Assembly (NCBI GenBank): GCA_025331125.1
Contig: JAOALB010000064.1
Span: 62,001-126,000, forward strand
DNA from: Mycogone perniciosa
Lineage: Eukaryota > Ascomycota > Sordariomycetes > Hypocreales > Hypocreaceae
Length of the DNA stretch: 64,000 nt
Direction: 5' to 3'
Both the position numbers and the translations under genes were made by a program. Every line of letters starts with the position of its first letter. Positions within the stretch are counted from its first letter, which is position 1. The notes beneath the pieces are model-generated. The model searched no databases and had not been told where the DNA came from. It worked only from the letters and a program-made list of their open reading frames with translations. This document shows positions 23,101 to 34,890 of the stretch, one piece after another.

Positions 23101-24572
23101 AAACCGCGGAGGACGGAGTAGCGTGATCCGCAATGTCTAAGGGAGATGGATAGTATCTACGGAGTAGATGTTGTTGTACAATGACCACAGCTGATTCACA
23201 AAGTACCCCATAATAGAATGTACAACAAACAGGGCAATGCAAAAAGCATCATCACAGGCCTCGTCCCTGTCTCGCCGTCCCTTGCTGTGTGCTGTGCTTC
23301 AGAAGCTCCACCACGGTAAGCCCCAGTGCATAAGGGAGCAGTACTATCGTATCCGTTGCAAGGCTACGGAGTAGTACTACGCGCTTCAGAACGGGCCCCT
23401 TGTTTGCTTTATACTATTATTTTGCTTCTCCTTCGGCGGTGCAGAACTTCCTCAAGCCCTTTTTCTCTCTCTTTCTTTTCTTCACCTCGCTGAAGAATCG
23501 AGTCCCAGCAAGTCTTTGTCTTCCGCGCTGCTGGCCCACCTCTCTCTCTCTCTCTCTCTCTTTATCTCTCCTCTCATCCTATCTGCACGCCTGGCTGGCT
23601 GCATTCGCTCTTTTTAACCCGGGAACTAAGCATCGCCTTGTCCCATCCACTCCTTTAAGACATTCACCCTCGAATACTCCCGAACCGGACAGACTGCGAG
23701 AGTAGATTTCTGGACAGTGCACACTGCCTCTATTACTACTCTACTTGTACCATATCGACGAACCACTACGATCCACCTAGAGTTGCACAGAAAGCGCCAC
23801 GCTCCGATTTCTTCCCGGCATTCTTCGATCGGCTTTTGCTGCAGAACCACCAATCGCAGCCTCCTCGCAGCCATTGCAGCCTCCTCGCAGGTATCCTCAC
23901 AGTGTGCCGATGAATTGGGAGTGATCAGCAGAGACAGCCTTTGTCGCGTGCTCATCCATTCCAGCCCCCTACAGACAGCCGTTTACAGCGGGTAGAGGGG
24001 CCGTGTCCAAGGTCAACCATACAACAGCTGCCAGAACCCACGCCTAGCAAAAGCCTAAAAAAAGCGACGAAGTCCCTCGGAGCTACAGCAAAGAAAACAC
24101 AACACACTCACTACCACCAACAACGCGTTTACAGTACCACCGCCCGCCTCGCGATTCTAGTTCTTTTGACGTCTACCGTTATTTTTCTTTTTTATATCTC
24201 ACTCTCGCCCGTGCGCTTCCACGTGCTTGCTTGACGCTTTTTTTTTCTTCCCTTTCGAATTAATTGCGGCGCTTACGCTATTTTTAACTGGTCTGCGACA
24301 ACAAGACCTGCGCGCTCTGGCACGTCGATTTTTGCCTGGTTCTCACCTACCAGACCCCTGCAGTTCGTCGTAGGCGCTTCACGCAAGGGGCGCGGGTTAC
24401 TTCTCTGCGCCAACTCTTCTTCTCGTCTACAATCTTGCCTCTATTCTTTTTTTTTTTCGCTCACGAATCTGCAGCAGCTCGCCACAGCTGCTGACCTCGC
24501 GGGCTGAGTCTGCCAACCTTATGGTCTCCAGGTATCGATAGACAGACGCTTCTGGCGATTTAGTTCATCAGA
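20124..24572. other. Long spacer; right 1.1 kb is leader/promoter of apsA
   Basis: No gene could be supported between 20124 and 23400. Several TACGGAGTA copies lie here (21470, 21487, 22708, 23158, 23365). From about 23400 the sequence becomes pyrimidine-rich with a CT microsatellite at 23541-23562 and long T runs, typical of the promoter and long 5' leader of a highly regulated fungal gene. The ATG of apsA follows at 24573. Confidence 0.45.
23541..23562 (+). repeat. CT microsatellite in the apsA upstream region
   Basis: About eleven CT dinucleotides in a wider pyrimidine-rich tract. CT-rich stretches are common just upstream of transcription starts in filamentous fungi, so this may mark the core promoter of the following gene. 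Confidence 0.6.
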
Positions 24573-27500
24573 ATGGCGTCGTCGATAGCTTCCGATCGGC
24601 CTGATCTCCCCGCCCCTGGGGACGACAGCGCCAACGATCCCTTTGTCTCCAGCGCACCGTCAGGCCCAGCTCATGTTCGCTTTTCCAACTTTGACCAGGA
24701 GCTGTTTGCTGCGGGACCTGGATCCTCGCCCAGACAGGCGAAACGCGCTTTGGAGGCGCACCTCGCGGAGACCGACCGTCGGCTAGACGAAGCTGGCAAG
24801 CTCGGAACCGCGTTGGTGGCCCAGCGTAAGACGTTGGCTGAACAGCTGCAAGAGGTCGACAAACTACAAACCGAGGCCGAACTGAATCCAGGGCTGCGGC
24901 GAAAGCTCATCGACATCGAGAAGGAATACAACGATCTGGCGCGAGAGTCGGCCAGGGTGTTCCTCCCGAAGCAGAGAGTGCCGAGCAATGAGACGCAAGG
25001 ATCCCCGTACATGCCAGAGAGCAGATCTGGCAGGGTGAGACTCTCACATCCGACGTTGTACCTTGACTGTTGTTTTCGATGGCGGCTAATGAAGTATTGG
25101 TGTAGCGGTCCGTCAGTCCCTCGAAATTCGAAAGCCACGCGACTGGCTCCCCTACCAAGCTCAGCGTACCGAACCGAAAAATTCGAAACCAGCCGGGGAA
25201 TCGCGTCCATGACATCGAATTTGCGGCCGAAATCAGCACCTCGCTGATTGCCCAAGTCCGAAATCTGCAGGCTCTGCTTGCCGAGCGAGAAGAACAAGTC
25301 AAGGACCTGAGAAATGATGTTTCGCGACTTGAACAGGATTCGGAGGCCATGCAACAGCGCCTCAAGATTCTGGATGAGAGCGAGCATCGTTTTAAGGAGG
25401 AAAATTGGAATCTCCAAACTCGTCTGCAGGAAATGGTGGCACAACAGAGGGAGGCTGGTGACCGAGAGAAGAAGCTCGATCATACTCTACATGCTGCCAA
25501 CGCCGCCAAGGTCGCTACGCAGAAAGAGCTTGATGAGGTCAAGCTGTCTCACTCTAAGCTTGCTGAGGAGCATGCAGCTTCTACCAAGCAACACGACATC
25601 GAGCTTGGTACTGCCAAGCGTACCATTGCCATGGCAGAGGGCGAACGAGCTGCTATGCAGCGCAAAATCGACGATTTGACCAACCAGAATCAGGAACTTG
25701 CCAAGGCTGTCTCTGCTCAGAGAGCGAGAAGCCAGGTTCGAGAGTCTGTTGCTGGTGACAGTGACGATGAGCTTGAGAAGACGGCAGATAACATCACCCC
25801 CGAGCATTCTCCCCCTCCTTCCCCTGTGAAGGGCACTACTCCTAGACACTCTATGCTTGAAACTGAAACTCTAAAGACGTCTCTGCAACATGCGCAAAGG
25901 ACTATTCAGAGCCAGCGAAGTCAGTTACATCGCGAGAAGACCGAGAAGTTGGAGCTTCGACGCATCATCCAAGACCTTCGTGATGACTTGGAAAAGACCA
26001 GAAACGATGTTGAAAAGGGCGGCGCTCCGGTTGTTCGTCGTGGCCGCAGGGTCGAGTCTAAGGAGATCAAAGCTAAACCGCCGCGACTGCTGGGTACCTT
26101 CCGCTCCAGCCGACAGGAGATTGTGATGATGGAGGACCCAGACTGGGAAGATACCCATGACATCTCACCTCGATCTTCCGCGACTCGTGTTGGCCCTGCT
26201 CCCCAGAACCCTCACCAAACCTCTGACCAAAATGAGGGCGTGCAACTCATTGAATCTATTGAATCAGATCATTTTGAGACTGCTAATGAAGCGAGTGAGT
26301 CGGCCTTCGAGACGGCGAACGAGCGAGCTACAGAAACGGAGGGTTTCCAAACTGGAAATGAGGACTTCCCAGACAGCGAGGGTGTTGCCACCGAGACTGA
26401 AGGCACATCCAGAGGTTTTGGTGGAATGAAGCGACCCAACTTGCCGCCTGCCCTTACTAGGCATATCCCCCGGGAGTCCTTTGACAGCACCGCGTCAACG
26501 TCAGACGATGAAGATGATTTCCCTCAGCTGAGAACGCCAAGTGCAGCACCATCTCACAGGAGATATCGGTTCAGCAGAGGACCCCGCAGCTCCCGACAGG
26601 CGAGTGAAGAGCCAAGCTTTGTGAATAGTCCCACCACAAGCTTCATTAGCAATCATACGGTTACTCCCCAGACCGGCCAGAGTCTCTATGCCGAGCTTCA
26701 GGACTTTGGTAGCGACGACGATTCCGTTGTTTATACGCCCGGTCGAAGAAGCGTTCGCTCCATGACTCCGGGATCTACACGTCGTGCTATATCACCACCT
26801 CCTGCCGTTCCAGCACTGCCCAAGGTGATCATGGTCGATAGCAGCATGATGACTGACCCTGTCGACTTTGCTACAGAGGAGTACATGGGCCCCCCGCGAT
26901 CACGGGCGTCTCTCTTGAGTGTAGTTGATGTAACTAAGAGACCGAGGTCGATGGAATCTGTAGTTCCAGCCACAGATTTCCGCACCTCGACATTCTGGAG
27001 CGGTGCCGAGGATGGAGAGTCTTCTCGCCCCGTCTCTACGTTCTCTTATAGCGATGCTGGTGCGCAATACGATATTGGCGAGAAGCTGGCACAGTTCCCC
27101 GTGCCTCCGACATCCCATTCGCGCACGCTTCTGCCCTCCCCGTCTCTTATTTTCTCTGACATCCAATCCGAGCACATTGAGCCGCGGGAGGAGCCTCGAG
27201 AGCTACCTGCTCCTCCGATTTCCAGCATCGCTCCAGTTATCATTGTTCAAGATGTGGAGCCTCTGACGGAGCCAGAAATCCTTCCACCAGATTTGACTTT
27301 ATCAGCTATTTTTGCCTCAGTTTTAGAACCCAAGTCTGAGCCAGCCATTCTCCCTCCTTCTCTATCCTTATCAGCCGTCATCTGCGAGGGCCTGGAACCA
27401 AGACAAGAACGACCTCCACGGCTGTCCTTATCACTCATTCTCGCCGAAGGCCTAGAACCGAGAGAGGAGCCAGAGGTTTTACCTCCACCTTTATCTTTGT

Positions 27501-30196
27501 CAGCCATCATCTCTGAGGGCCTGGAACCCAGACAAGAGCGACCCCCACACCTGTCTTTATCGGCCATCCTCTCCGAGGGTTTGGAACCGGTAGAAGAAGA
27601 AGAAGAGATAGACACTCTACCGGAGTTGAGTCTATCATGGATCCTTACGGAGGGCTTGGAGCCACGAGAAGAACCAGAGACTCCTCCGCCAGTGCTGGGC
27701 TTATCCATCATTGCGGCGGAAGATCTGGAGCCACGGCCCGAGAGTCCAACTGTGCCTGAACTGAGCATGTCATTCCTTCACTTTGAGGCAGTCGAGCCAG
27801 CTCCCGCTCCTGAAGTGCCCGAGAAATCGGCTGCCAGAGCAATTGCTCCTGTAATTCCTCTCATGCCCAGACTCAGCATGTCATCGATCATGGCTCAGGA
27901 CGTTGAGCCCGTCAGCGAACCCGAAGTGGTGGCCCTGCCACCCTCCCTCAATCTGTCGCCAATTCACTCCGAGCATCTAGAGCCAAAGGAGCAGCCCGAG
28001 GTGGTACCACCCGAGCCTTTGCTGGTCTACTCAAGCATTGCCATGGAGAATGTCGACCCTGTACCTGAGCCAGTACAGCTTCCGCCAGCATTGGCCTTCT
28101 CGTCCCTCTCAACCGAGCATACTGTTCCCATTGCGGAACAGCCTCCTGCACTCCCTACCCTCGTCATGTCCTCAATATCAGTTGAGGTTGTAGAGCCGGT
28201 TAGCCCCCCTCTTCCAGAGATTCCATCTATCCCGCGCTTTGTTTTCTCACCCATCGAGACCATCGATACTGAACCAATCACCCCACGAAGCCCGAAGAGG
28301 GATGGCTTCATTCTTCCCAGACATGCGGACTACAATATCTTCGCACCATTTGCTGATCAAAACCAGAATAATGCAGTCTCGCCAACCATCACTGAAGATG
28401 AGACCTGGGTATTTCCTTCTGGATCACCAGAAGTTGATACTCTCCAATCACAACAAGCGTTGAAGGAACTGTCTACGAACGCTGCTGTTGATCCTAAGGG
28501 CAAGCAGGTTGTTCGGACTAGTGACCAGGGCGCCCAAACTTCTTTAACTGCAGCAGCAATTGACCAGCTGATGAAGACTGGTCTTCGAACCCGTGGCAAG
28601 AGTCCTTCCATCAGCACTGTTGGTAGCCCTGACACCGTCGGAACAGTCAGGATGTACAGGCCCCAGGAGAATTTTGACAGCCCAGTTCCTGTTCATAACA
28701 AGAACAGGGCCGTGGATGTAGCAGCACTGGAGTCTACACCTTCACGTAGACCTAACAGTGCCGCAAGTGCGAGATCGTCACTTTTGGATGCACCACCATT
28801 GCCATCAAATCATCAGCAAATAATTCAAGCAGCGCGTTCTGGCTCATCTCATGGACCCCAAACTCAGGGCAATATGGGACCTCCTCTCTGGCCAGCCTCG
28901 GCTATGAAGCACCGGCCGCGTACCCCGAATCAACACAGGGCGACATCTCCATCCGGTCATGACACTCCTACTCCTCGAGCTGTTCGTACTGGTTCGTCTC
29001 ACGGCAACGCTGAATTACAAACAACAGCCAAAGCAACAGCCATCTCCAGACAATCATCGATGTCGTCGTTCGCGTCAGAGATTGACTCGCGTTTTAATGT
29101 TCGACCAAGCGACATGGGTATGAACCCTACCGGCTTTGGCCCGAACACCGATCCGCGCATGATCCAAGCCATTACGCAAACAATGATTGGTGAATACCTG
29201 TGGAAATATACGCGCAAGACTGGCCGGGGCGAGTTGTCAGAGAAGCGACACCGTCGCTACTTTTGGGTTCATCCTTATACTCGGACATTGTACTGGAGCG
29301 ACAAGGACCCATCGATTGCAATAAGTGGGCGGTCCGAGTTGAAGGCGAAGAGTGTTCCGATCGAGGCAGTGCGAGTGGTGACGGACGATAATCCTATGCC
29401 ACCGGGTCTTCACCGTAAGAGTTTGGTGATTATCTCGCCAGGCAGGACGATCAAGTTCACATGCACCACGGGTCAACGGCACGAAACTTGGTTCAACGCA
29501 CTGTCATACCTCCTGTTGAGAACTAGCCATGAAGGCCAGTCGGATGCAGAAGAGATGGCAGAGCACATTACTCGAGAAGATGTGGATGAGTTTAATCCGC
29601 AGTTTGGGCAGCGACCAGCCAATGGCACTCGACCCTCAGCTCCATCTCTGTCATCCTACAACTCACGTGCGACACGGAATGAATCTCAGGTTGAGGGCGT
29701 ACCGATGGATATTCCCACGTTGACGCCAGCCAAACACAAAACAGCCACTAGTAAAGCTTCCATGAGCAGCTTGAGCAGCAAGTTTAGCGGATATTTTAGG
29801 TCTGGAGGACCCAAATTATCGGGAACACTCTCTACTATGCGGGGGGGTAAAACACCGAGTGCTCAAAACGTGGGCATCTACGAGGCGAGCGAGGTTCACA
29901 ATAGCGCAGAGGATGTCCGAGAGATGATTGAGCGTCAGGATAGGGAGTCTGATCGTCTCGAGAACGTGAGAGCGTGCTGCGATGGTAAGTCTGATGAACA
30001 AACACATGAGGAAGTAATATTTAGGAGAGGCCTGGCTAACAATCTGATAGGGAAACATGATGTTGGGACTCTGCCCCATACTGCTAGAAGAAGTCGTCTG
30101 CACCCTTATGCGCACCACTCAGGACAACGAGACTCGGGACAATCTGGACAATCTGGCTCGAGCACCCCCATGACGTCAATGCGTTCTCGGGCGTAA
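24573..30196 (+). CDS. apsA: ApsA/Num1-type cortical nuclear-migration protein with C-terminal PH domain
   Basis: Three exons: 24573-25034, 25106-29984 and 30051-30196, giving 1828 aa. This family anchors dynein at the cell cortex and positions nuclei (Num1 in yeast, ApsA in Aspergillus). Residues about 40-390 are mostly heptad-rich coiled coil (LEAHLAETDRRLDEAGKL, NWNLQTRLQEMVAQQREA). The middle is acidic and disordered, then residues about 832-1216 hold some 16 degenerate repeats of LSLSAIISEGLEPREEP type. Residues about 1512-1627 are the PH domain (EYLWKYTRKTGRGELSEKRH, RRYFWVHPYTRTLYWS, ending TWFNALSYLLLRT), which binds phosphoinositide at the plasma membrane. Intron 1 (71 bp) is required to join frames. 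Intron 2 (29985-30050, 66 bp) is a multiple of three and stop-free, so retention would add 22 residues, but its GTAAGT donor, GCTAAC branch and TAG acceptor are good. Confidence 0.92.
27140..28290 (+). repeat. Degenerate tandem repeats inside apsA
   Basis: About 16 diverged protein-level repeats of 20-32 residues, core pattern [LIV]SLSxIxxEGLEPxxEPxxLPP. Units near 27350-27690 are the most alike (SEGLEPRQERPP twice, EGLEPREEP several times), while outer units have drifted. Known ApsA and Num1 proteins also carry internal repeats between the coiled coil and the PH domain, so this is the expected place. Confidence 0.85.
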
Positions 30197-32200
30197 GCCG
30201 ACTCGATAGGCTTTCAATATCAACCCCTTTTAACTTGCTGGAAATTTGTTCGCACACCTATTTGATTGACATGACCATTGCAACTTGACGGCAGACCTTT
30301 TCACGACGCTGAACGATTTTACTTTTCTTTTCACAATACTCGGATAGCCATAGGATCGGCACCGACCATTCTAATTAGCCAAACAACCCACCACCAGCCA
30401 TCCTCTCTACAGCCTTGCTTTTCTCTTTTTGCTCTGCTGTTCATTTCTCCATTTTTCTTCGGGGTACATCTTCTTGTGCAAACCAGAACATGTTATTCTA
30501 TTCTGTCAAGTGTACTCCGTACCACAAACCTATTCTCCCTTTTTGGCAAAACTGTTGGGGGCTGGGGAGTGTTGATACGGACATGGTGTTGTACCTTGAC
30601 CTGGGTAGAAGCTCGCCTTGTGGAGTTATGTACCTACGTTATGGTGTTTTGGTATGCGGGCTTGGCGTACCACTAGATTTGGAGGGAATATTCATCTTGT
30701 TTAGCAGATTGCACCCCATGGTTGTCAGCATGTCCAAGATGAGCAGGGCGAGAGGAGAGCGAGTACAAGTAGATGTGTGGGACTGTTGAGGCGGCAGGGG
30801 GGCGTGGGCAAACGGCTATTGCAGGAAGGAGGAGAGGAGGAACAACAGGACAGGCAAGGTAGTATTGATGAGTGAACGAAATTGATCCAAATTGCCAACA
30901 AATTGCTATGCCACCAAGCTGAGTTCTGGGCCTTGAATAATGCAGAGTAGCAGTACTTCGTAGCAGTACTTCGTGGTATCATGTAGATACTCGAATGCCC
31001 GATTAGCTCAAATACGACGGTATGGTCTAAACCACTCTCGGCATTGGTTGCGGGCGCTAAGGCCGGGGCGAGCCGGTACCTGTATATATAGTACGTATCT
31101 ACGTACTATCCACTCGGGCGATATCCGTCTCCCTCACTTCTCTTCTCTCTTCTCTTCTCTTCTCTTCTCTTCTCTCATTTTTTCTTTTCTCCCTTGCATG
31201 GGGACAACTCATTTCACCCGAGAATAGCCAAGCCAATACTCTCCAAATATCATCTTCTCATTGGCAAACAAGGTTACAATGGCCGAACTTCCCCTCTCCC
31301 GGCAATCGTCCGGCAAACATCCCCCTCAGAACACACCCCATGAATCCGAACACCCCTGTGAAGTACATACATAGAACATCCCTTGTGAATTAGAACACCC
31401 TTGTGGTTCAGGCTAGAATCTCTCTTGCCGCAGGGCGGCCCATGCATCGACTCTCATAGTACGGAGTACGGAGTAATAGTATGCAGTGATAGTTTGCTTA
31501 GCTTCATGCATGTGACGGATCCATTGGCCGATAGGCCGACAGGTGTCTCTCTCTGCAGCCATTTGCCTATTTTTGAACCTGGATGGTATGTGATGTGTGA
31601 CATGCGTGCCGTGTGTACTTCATCGTATGATTCTGATAGACAGGTAGACGCGGATCTCTTCCGGCTCTTAATTCGGACTTTGATGCATCCGAGCTGCATG
31701 TGCGATACTACTCGTACGTGCTTCGTCATGTTTCTCTGCCTGCAGCCTGTTTTTTCTTTCTTTTGCTTTTAGGCTTGCGTGGCAATGTGGACTTGGTAGT
31801 ATTCGCTCGTAAATGTATGGATGCATGGAGAAGAAGCCGGGCAAACAGACTTCTCTGCCTGCGCCCTGCATGTTCCGACTCGGGTGGTATTTGAACTGCA
31901 TGTGGCCTATGTATGTAATTCGTCAGTTTTCTCAGCCTGGAACCTTTTTGCTCCTGCCCTTGGGCGTAGGTGGCGTCTGATATGCATATGTTCCATGTAC
32001 TTTGTAGTGTTGACTTGTTATTGGCTCTGATGGGTGTTTGTCAGGGCCATGAGGCAGAAACTCGCATGCCTTCGATGTCTCTGGAGCACAGCATATGAAG
32101 GCCGCCCAACTTACACACCAACATTCAACATTCATTTCAACTTTCTCTCTCAACTTCTGTGAATCCCTTAAGTAAAATTCGTATTCGTTGCCACCGCATC
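30197..32200. other. Spacer without a recognised gene
   Basis: The left part is presumably the apsA 3' end. A TCTTC-type pyrimidine repeat lies at about 31138-31177 and TACGGAGTACGGAGTA at 31459-31474. The frames present are short or made of untranslated-looking sequence. Confidence 0.45.
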
Positions 32201-32566
32201 ATGTCTTCATACGTGGAAGCACGAAGGAAAGAAGCCTTGGAGCAGGTGAGGAAGACCAGGGAGCTGTACAGGCCTGCCCGGAATTGTGGAGTTTCCCGTG
32301 AAATGCTCATTGATTGGGCGGACGAGGCCGAAATTCCTTACGGGCCCACGAAGAAGCTTACTCGAGAGATGGAGGATCAGCTCTGTCGCTGGGTTCATGA
32401 CATGGCGAAGGAGGGCACGCCACCAACGCATCCCACATTCCTCTCATTTGCCGCCCAGATACTGGGGGGCGAGCCGGTTTCGCCCAACTGGGTTAAGGAA
32501 TTTGTGGCCCGCAACCCAAGTATTATGACTTGGGCTGGTAAGAGAATCAATTCTATCTGCTTGTAG
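32201..32566 (+). pseudogene. Fragment of pogo/Fot1-type transposase (DNA-binding part only)
   Basis: An open frame of 121 aa. Residues about 5-45 resemble a psq-type helix-turn-helix (RRKEALEQVRKTRELYRPAR, then GVSREMLIDWAD). Residues about 52-115 match the CENP-B/Tc5 type HTH of fungal pogo-family transposases: KLTREMEDQLCRWVHDM, PPTHPTFLSFAAQIL, NWVKEFVARNPSI. The catalytic DDE domain that should follow (about 300 aa) is missing, and downstream DNA contains stops and no family resemblance. It is therefore a truncated element or a free-standing CENP-B-like HTH protein. No terminal inverted repeats or TA duplication were found nearby. The frame itself is intact for 121 codons, so expression as a small DNA-binding protein cannot be excluded. 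Confidence 0.6.
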
Positions 32567-32763
32567 GAACAGGGCGTTGGCTAATGAAACCCAAGGATTT
32601 CTTCGCCCAGCTGAACCTGGCCTTCCAAGCAAGATTTCCAGAATCAATACGACATCGAAGGAATAGGGCCGATGGCCTCGTGGTTGGGGGGTGAAGGGAA
32701 GACGACCATGGACAGGGAACAATATGGATCGTGTTGTTGGACTGCAATTATGGAGTGTATCTT

Positions 32764-32797
32764 AGTGACTGACTATTCGATCGAACAGTTAGTCACT
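32764..32797. repeat. 34-bp near-perfect palindrome
   Basis: The arms AGTGACTGAC and GTTAGTCACT flank a TTCGATCGAA centre. The whole 34 bp is self-complementary apart from two symmetric positions, both of which give G-T wobble in the folded strand. It lies 200 bp downstream of the transposase fragment and may be a cruciform-forming site or a relic of a mobile element. Confidence 0.7.
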
Positions 32798-33810
32798 TCA
32801 CAAGGTCAGATTGTTCAATAGCAATTGATGGATTTCCTATCACCAGTGTGACTTGTATTGCTCAGATGGTGCCCCGATCTCCCGCTAATCCTCACCACGT
32901 TCTCTGGCTTCTCCCTTCGATCGTAGATCGGAACACATGATTATGGTAGCGATCGTGCTAACGGATGGCTAGTGTGAACAGCTGGTTAGTATCTATGCTA
33001 GAGGAACGCATACATGGATCACGGTTGCATCGCAGTCTCCTTGGCTTACGTTAGATCACAGTCGGTGATAGAGGTGATTCTTCTTACGCAGCGCTCCACA
33101 CATACAACATACACACACCGAACACCAACATGGTAGTAATGTCCGAAGACTGGAAGACGTAAGTAGCAGAGCTTTGAAGAAGAGAAGCGGCCTAGTCAGC
33201 GGCCGAGCATGTGTTGGGGACTTGGTGACCACATATCGGACCCATTATACCTCAGCACCCAAATATAAAAAGGGCCGTGATTCTCTCGTTCTCATCCATC
33301 ATTCCTCATCACTCTCGTCAATTCTTCTCGTCCATTCTCGTCCATTCTCGTCCTCCAACATGCTCATCATGCCATCTTGACCTATGTCCTCACCAAGTTG
33401 CCCACACCAGACGGTCACAACGTATTTGGCAAAAACACTACCCAGTTGGGACCCCTCTCTCTCGCCGGAGTCCTAGCCCAGTGGGAGCTGCCCATCGACA
33501 ATGATTTCTCTTCCGTACGGCTGGGGGTCTTGGTGTGAGAGGCATCCCAAACGGGTGGTGTTTTTTCCCCAATATGTCCAGGCAGTCAAAAGGGCGACTC
33601 ATCGAGGAAGTAGGTCAGTGGCGATTTTGAGTGCTGATTCCGAACCTGCTAGTTTCCCTCGAAACTACTGTGCTTTATACTGTGAGTCGAAGCTCAAGAT
33701 GATTGATCATGATGCCAGCTAACAAGATAATTGCAGTTCTCTTATCTTCAGGCATCGGAAGTGAAGGGTCCAAGGTGCGAGTAGCTAGTTTACTAAAACG
33801 TCTGTTTTTT

Positions 33811-34465
33811 TCATCATGTTCACACTCCAAGATGTAAATGGTCATTATTTCGGAAGCTAGTTGGCGGTCTTTGTCTGGGTGGTGGTGATAGTGAGTAGTT
33901 TAGTTATTGAAACATATGCTCGTTCATCATATTCACATCGCAAGACGAGCATAGTCATAGGCCTACATGGTGATCATTTTGGAAGCTGGTTCACAGGAGT
34001 CGTCAAAGAGGGACACCTCACAAGGATCAAATAGCACAATGAAGTACTCATTTCACTATTACCCGCTGTTACTCGGCACGTAGCTGAACAGTCCTCTTGC
34101 TGGAATGCATGCATGGCAAAGTATAGCGACTTGATCAGCTCAACATCAGCGTGACCATGATAGTGCCTTCATGAAGAGCCACCAATTGACAGCTTTCCTC
34201 GTCTTTATATATAAGCCTGCTGGATCTATCATGTGTAAACCTAGTAAGTCGTCCGTTATGCTCTTTGATCTTTGTAGGGTGTAGATTCCGTAGGGCTGGA
34301 AGGCCGTCGCGGAGGCAGGGAGTCGGTTGAACACCTTGGTAAATGTGTCGGGGCAGTCTGGTTCGAGTGGGTAGTAGTGGGTATTTTATTGAGCAAACAT
34401 CCGTAAACATCTGTTCATTCATCACATTCACTCCAGGACACAGAGTCATCCATAAAGTCATTTCA
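33811..34465 (+). repeat. Three degenerate dispersed repeat copies
   Basis: Copies at about 33811-33862, 33922-33991 and 34412-34465 share the order CATCAT.TTCACA - CAAGA - GTCAT - CATTTNGGAAGCTGGTT, with indels; the third copy keeps only part. They look like an old local duplication. No coding frame is preserved. Confidence 0.5.
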
Positions 34466-34890
34466 GTGTCTGCCTACATGAGCGAGCGTACATGATCCAA
34501 CTCCCCATCCCGATCCCCCAAACAAACGAAAGAAAGTGATTACAAATGAAAGTTCAAAAAGGGCGTTGTTGGAAATACAACTCATCGACAAGCGGTAGAA
34601 AAACTGACACCAAACCAAGCAAGAGACGCTGACGCTGATGCTGATGCTGAGCGGGTTGGATCTGGGTATTGTATCAGTATGCAATATGTTTTTGCAAAAT
34701 GTAGTGTGCATTGCAACGGTGTACGGCCGTAAATCAAATAGGCATCAGGGCTGGCTGCAAATCGTGAGGGGACTCAATGCCATGTTTCGTCGTCATGCTG
34801 TCATTTCCCGCGTTGTTTGATCCTTCAAGTCCGGGTTCAGTAAGAGTCATAGATCCAGGAGGGGATCGTGAGATCATGAAAAGGGAACGC

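Larger units (their letters stand above)
32567..34890. other. Spacer with palindrome and degenerate repeats
   Basis: No intact gene was found. A coding-like fragment without a start lies at about 33340-33540. Three degenerate copies of a short repeat occur between 33811 and 34465, and a 34-bp palindrome at 32764-32797. The right end is the 3' flank of the amidase gene. Confidence 0.4.

Noticed and set aside
30278..30676. + strand frame of 132 codons after apsA
   Set aside because: Lies in the expected 3' untranslated region, with low-complexity Ser/Phe-rich translation and no family resemblance.
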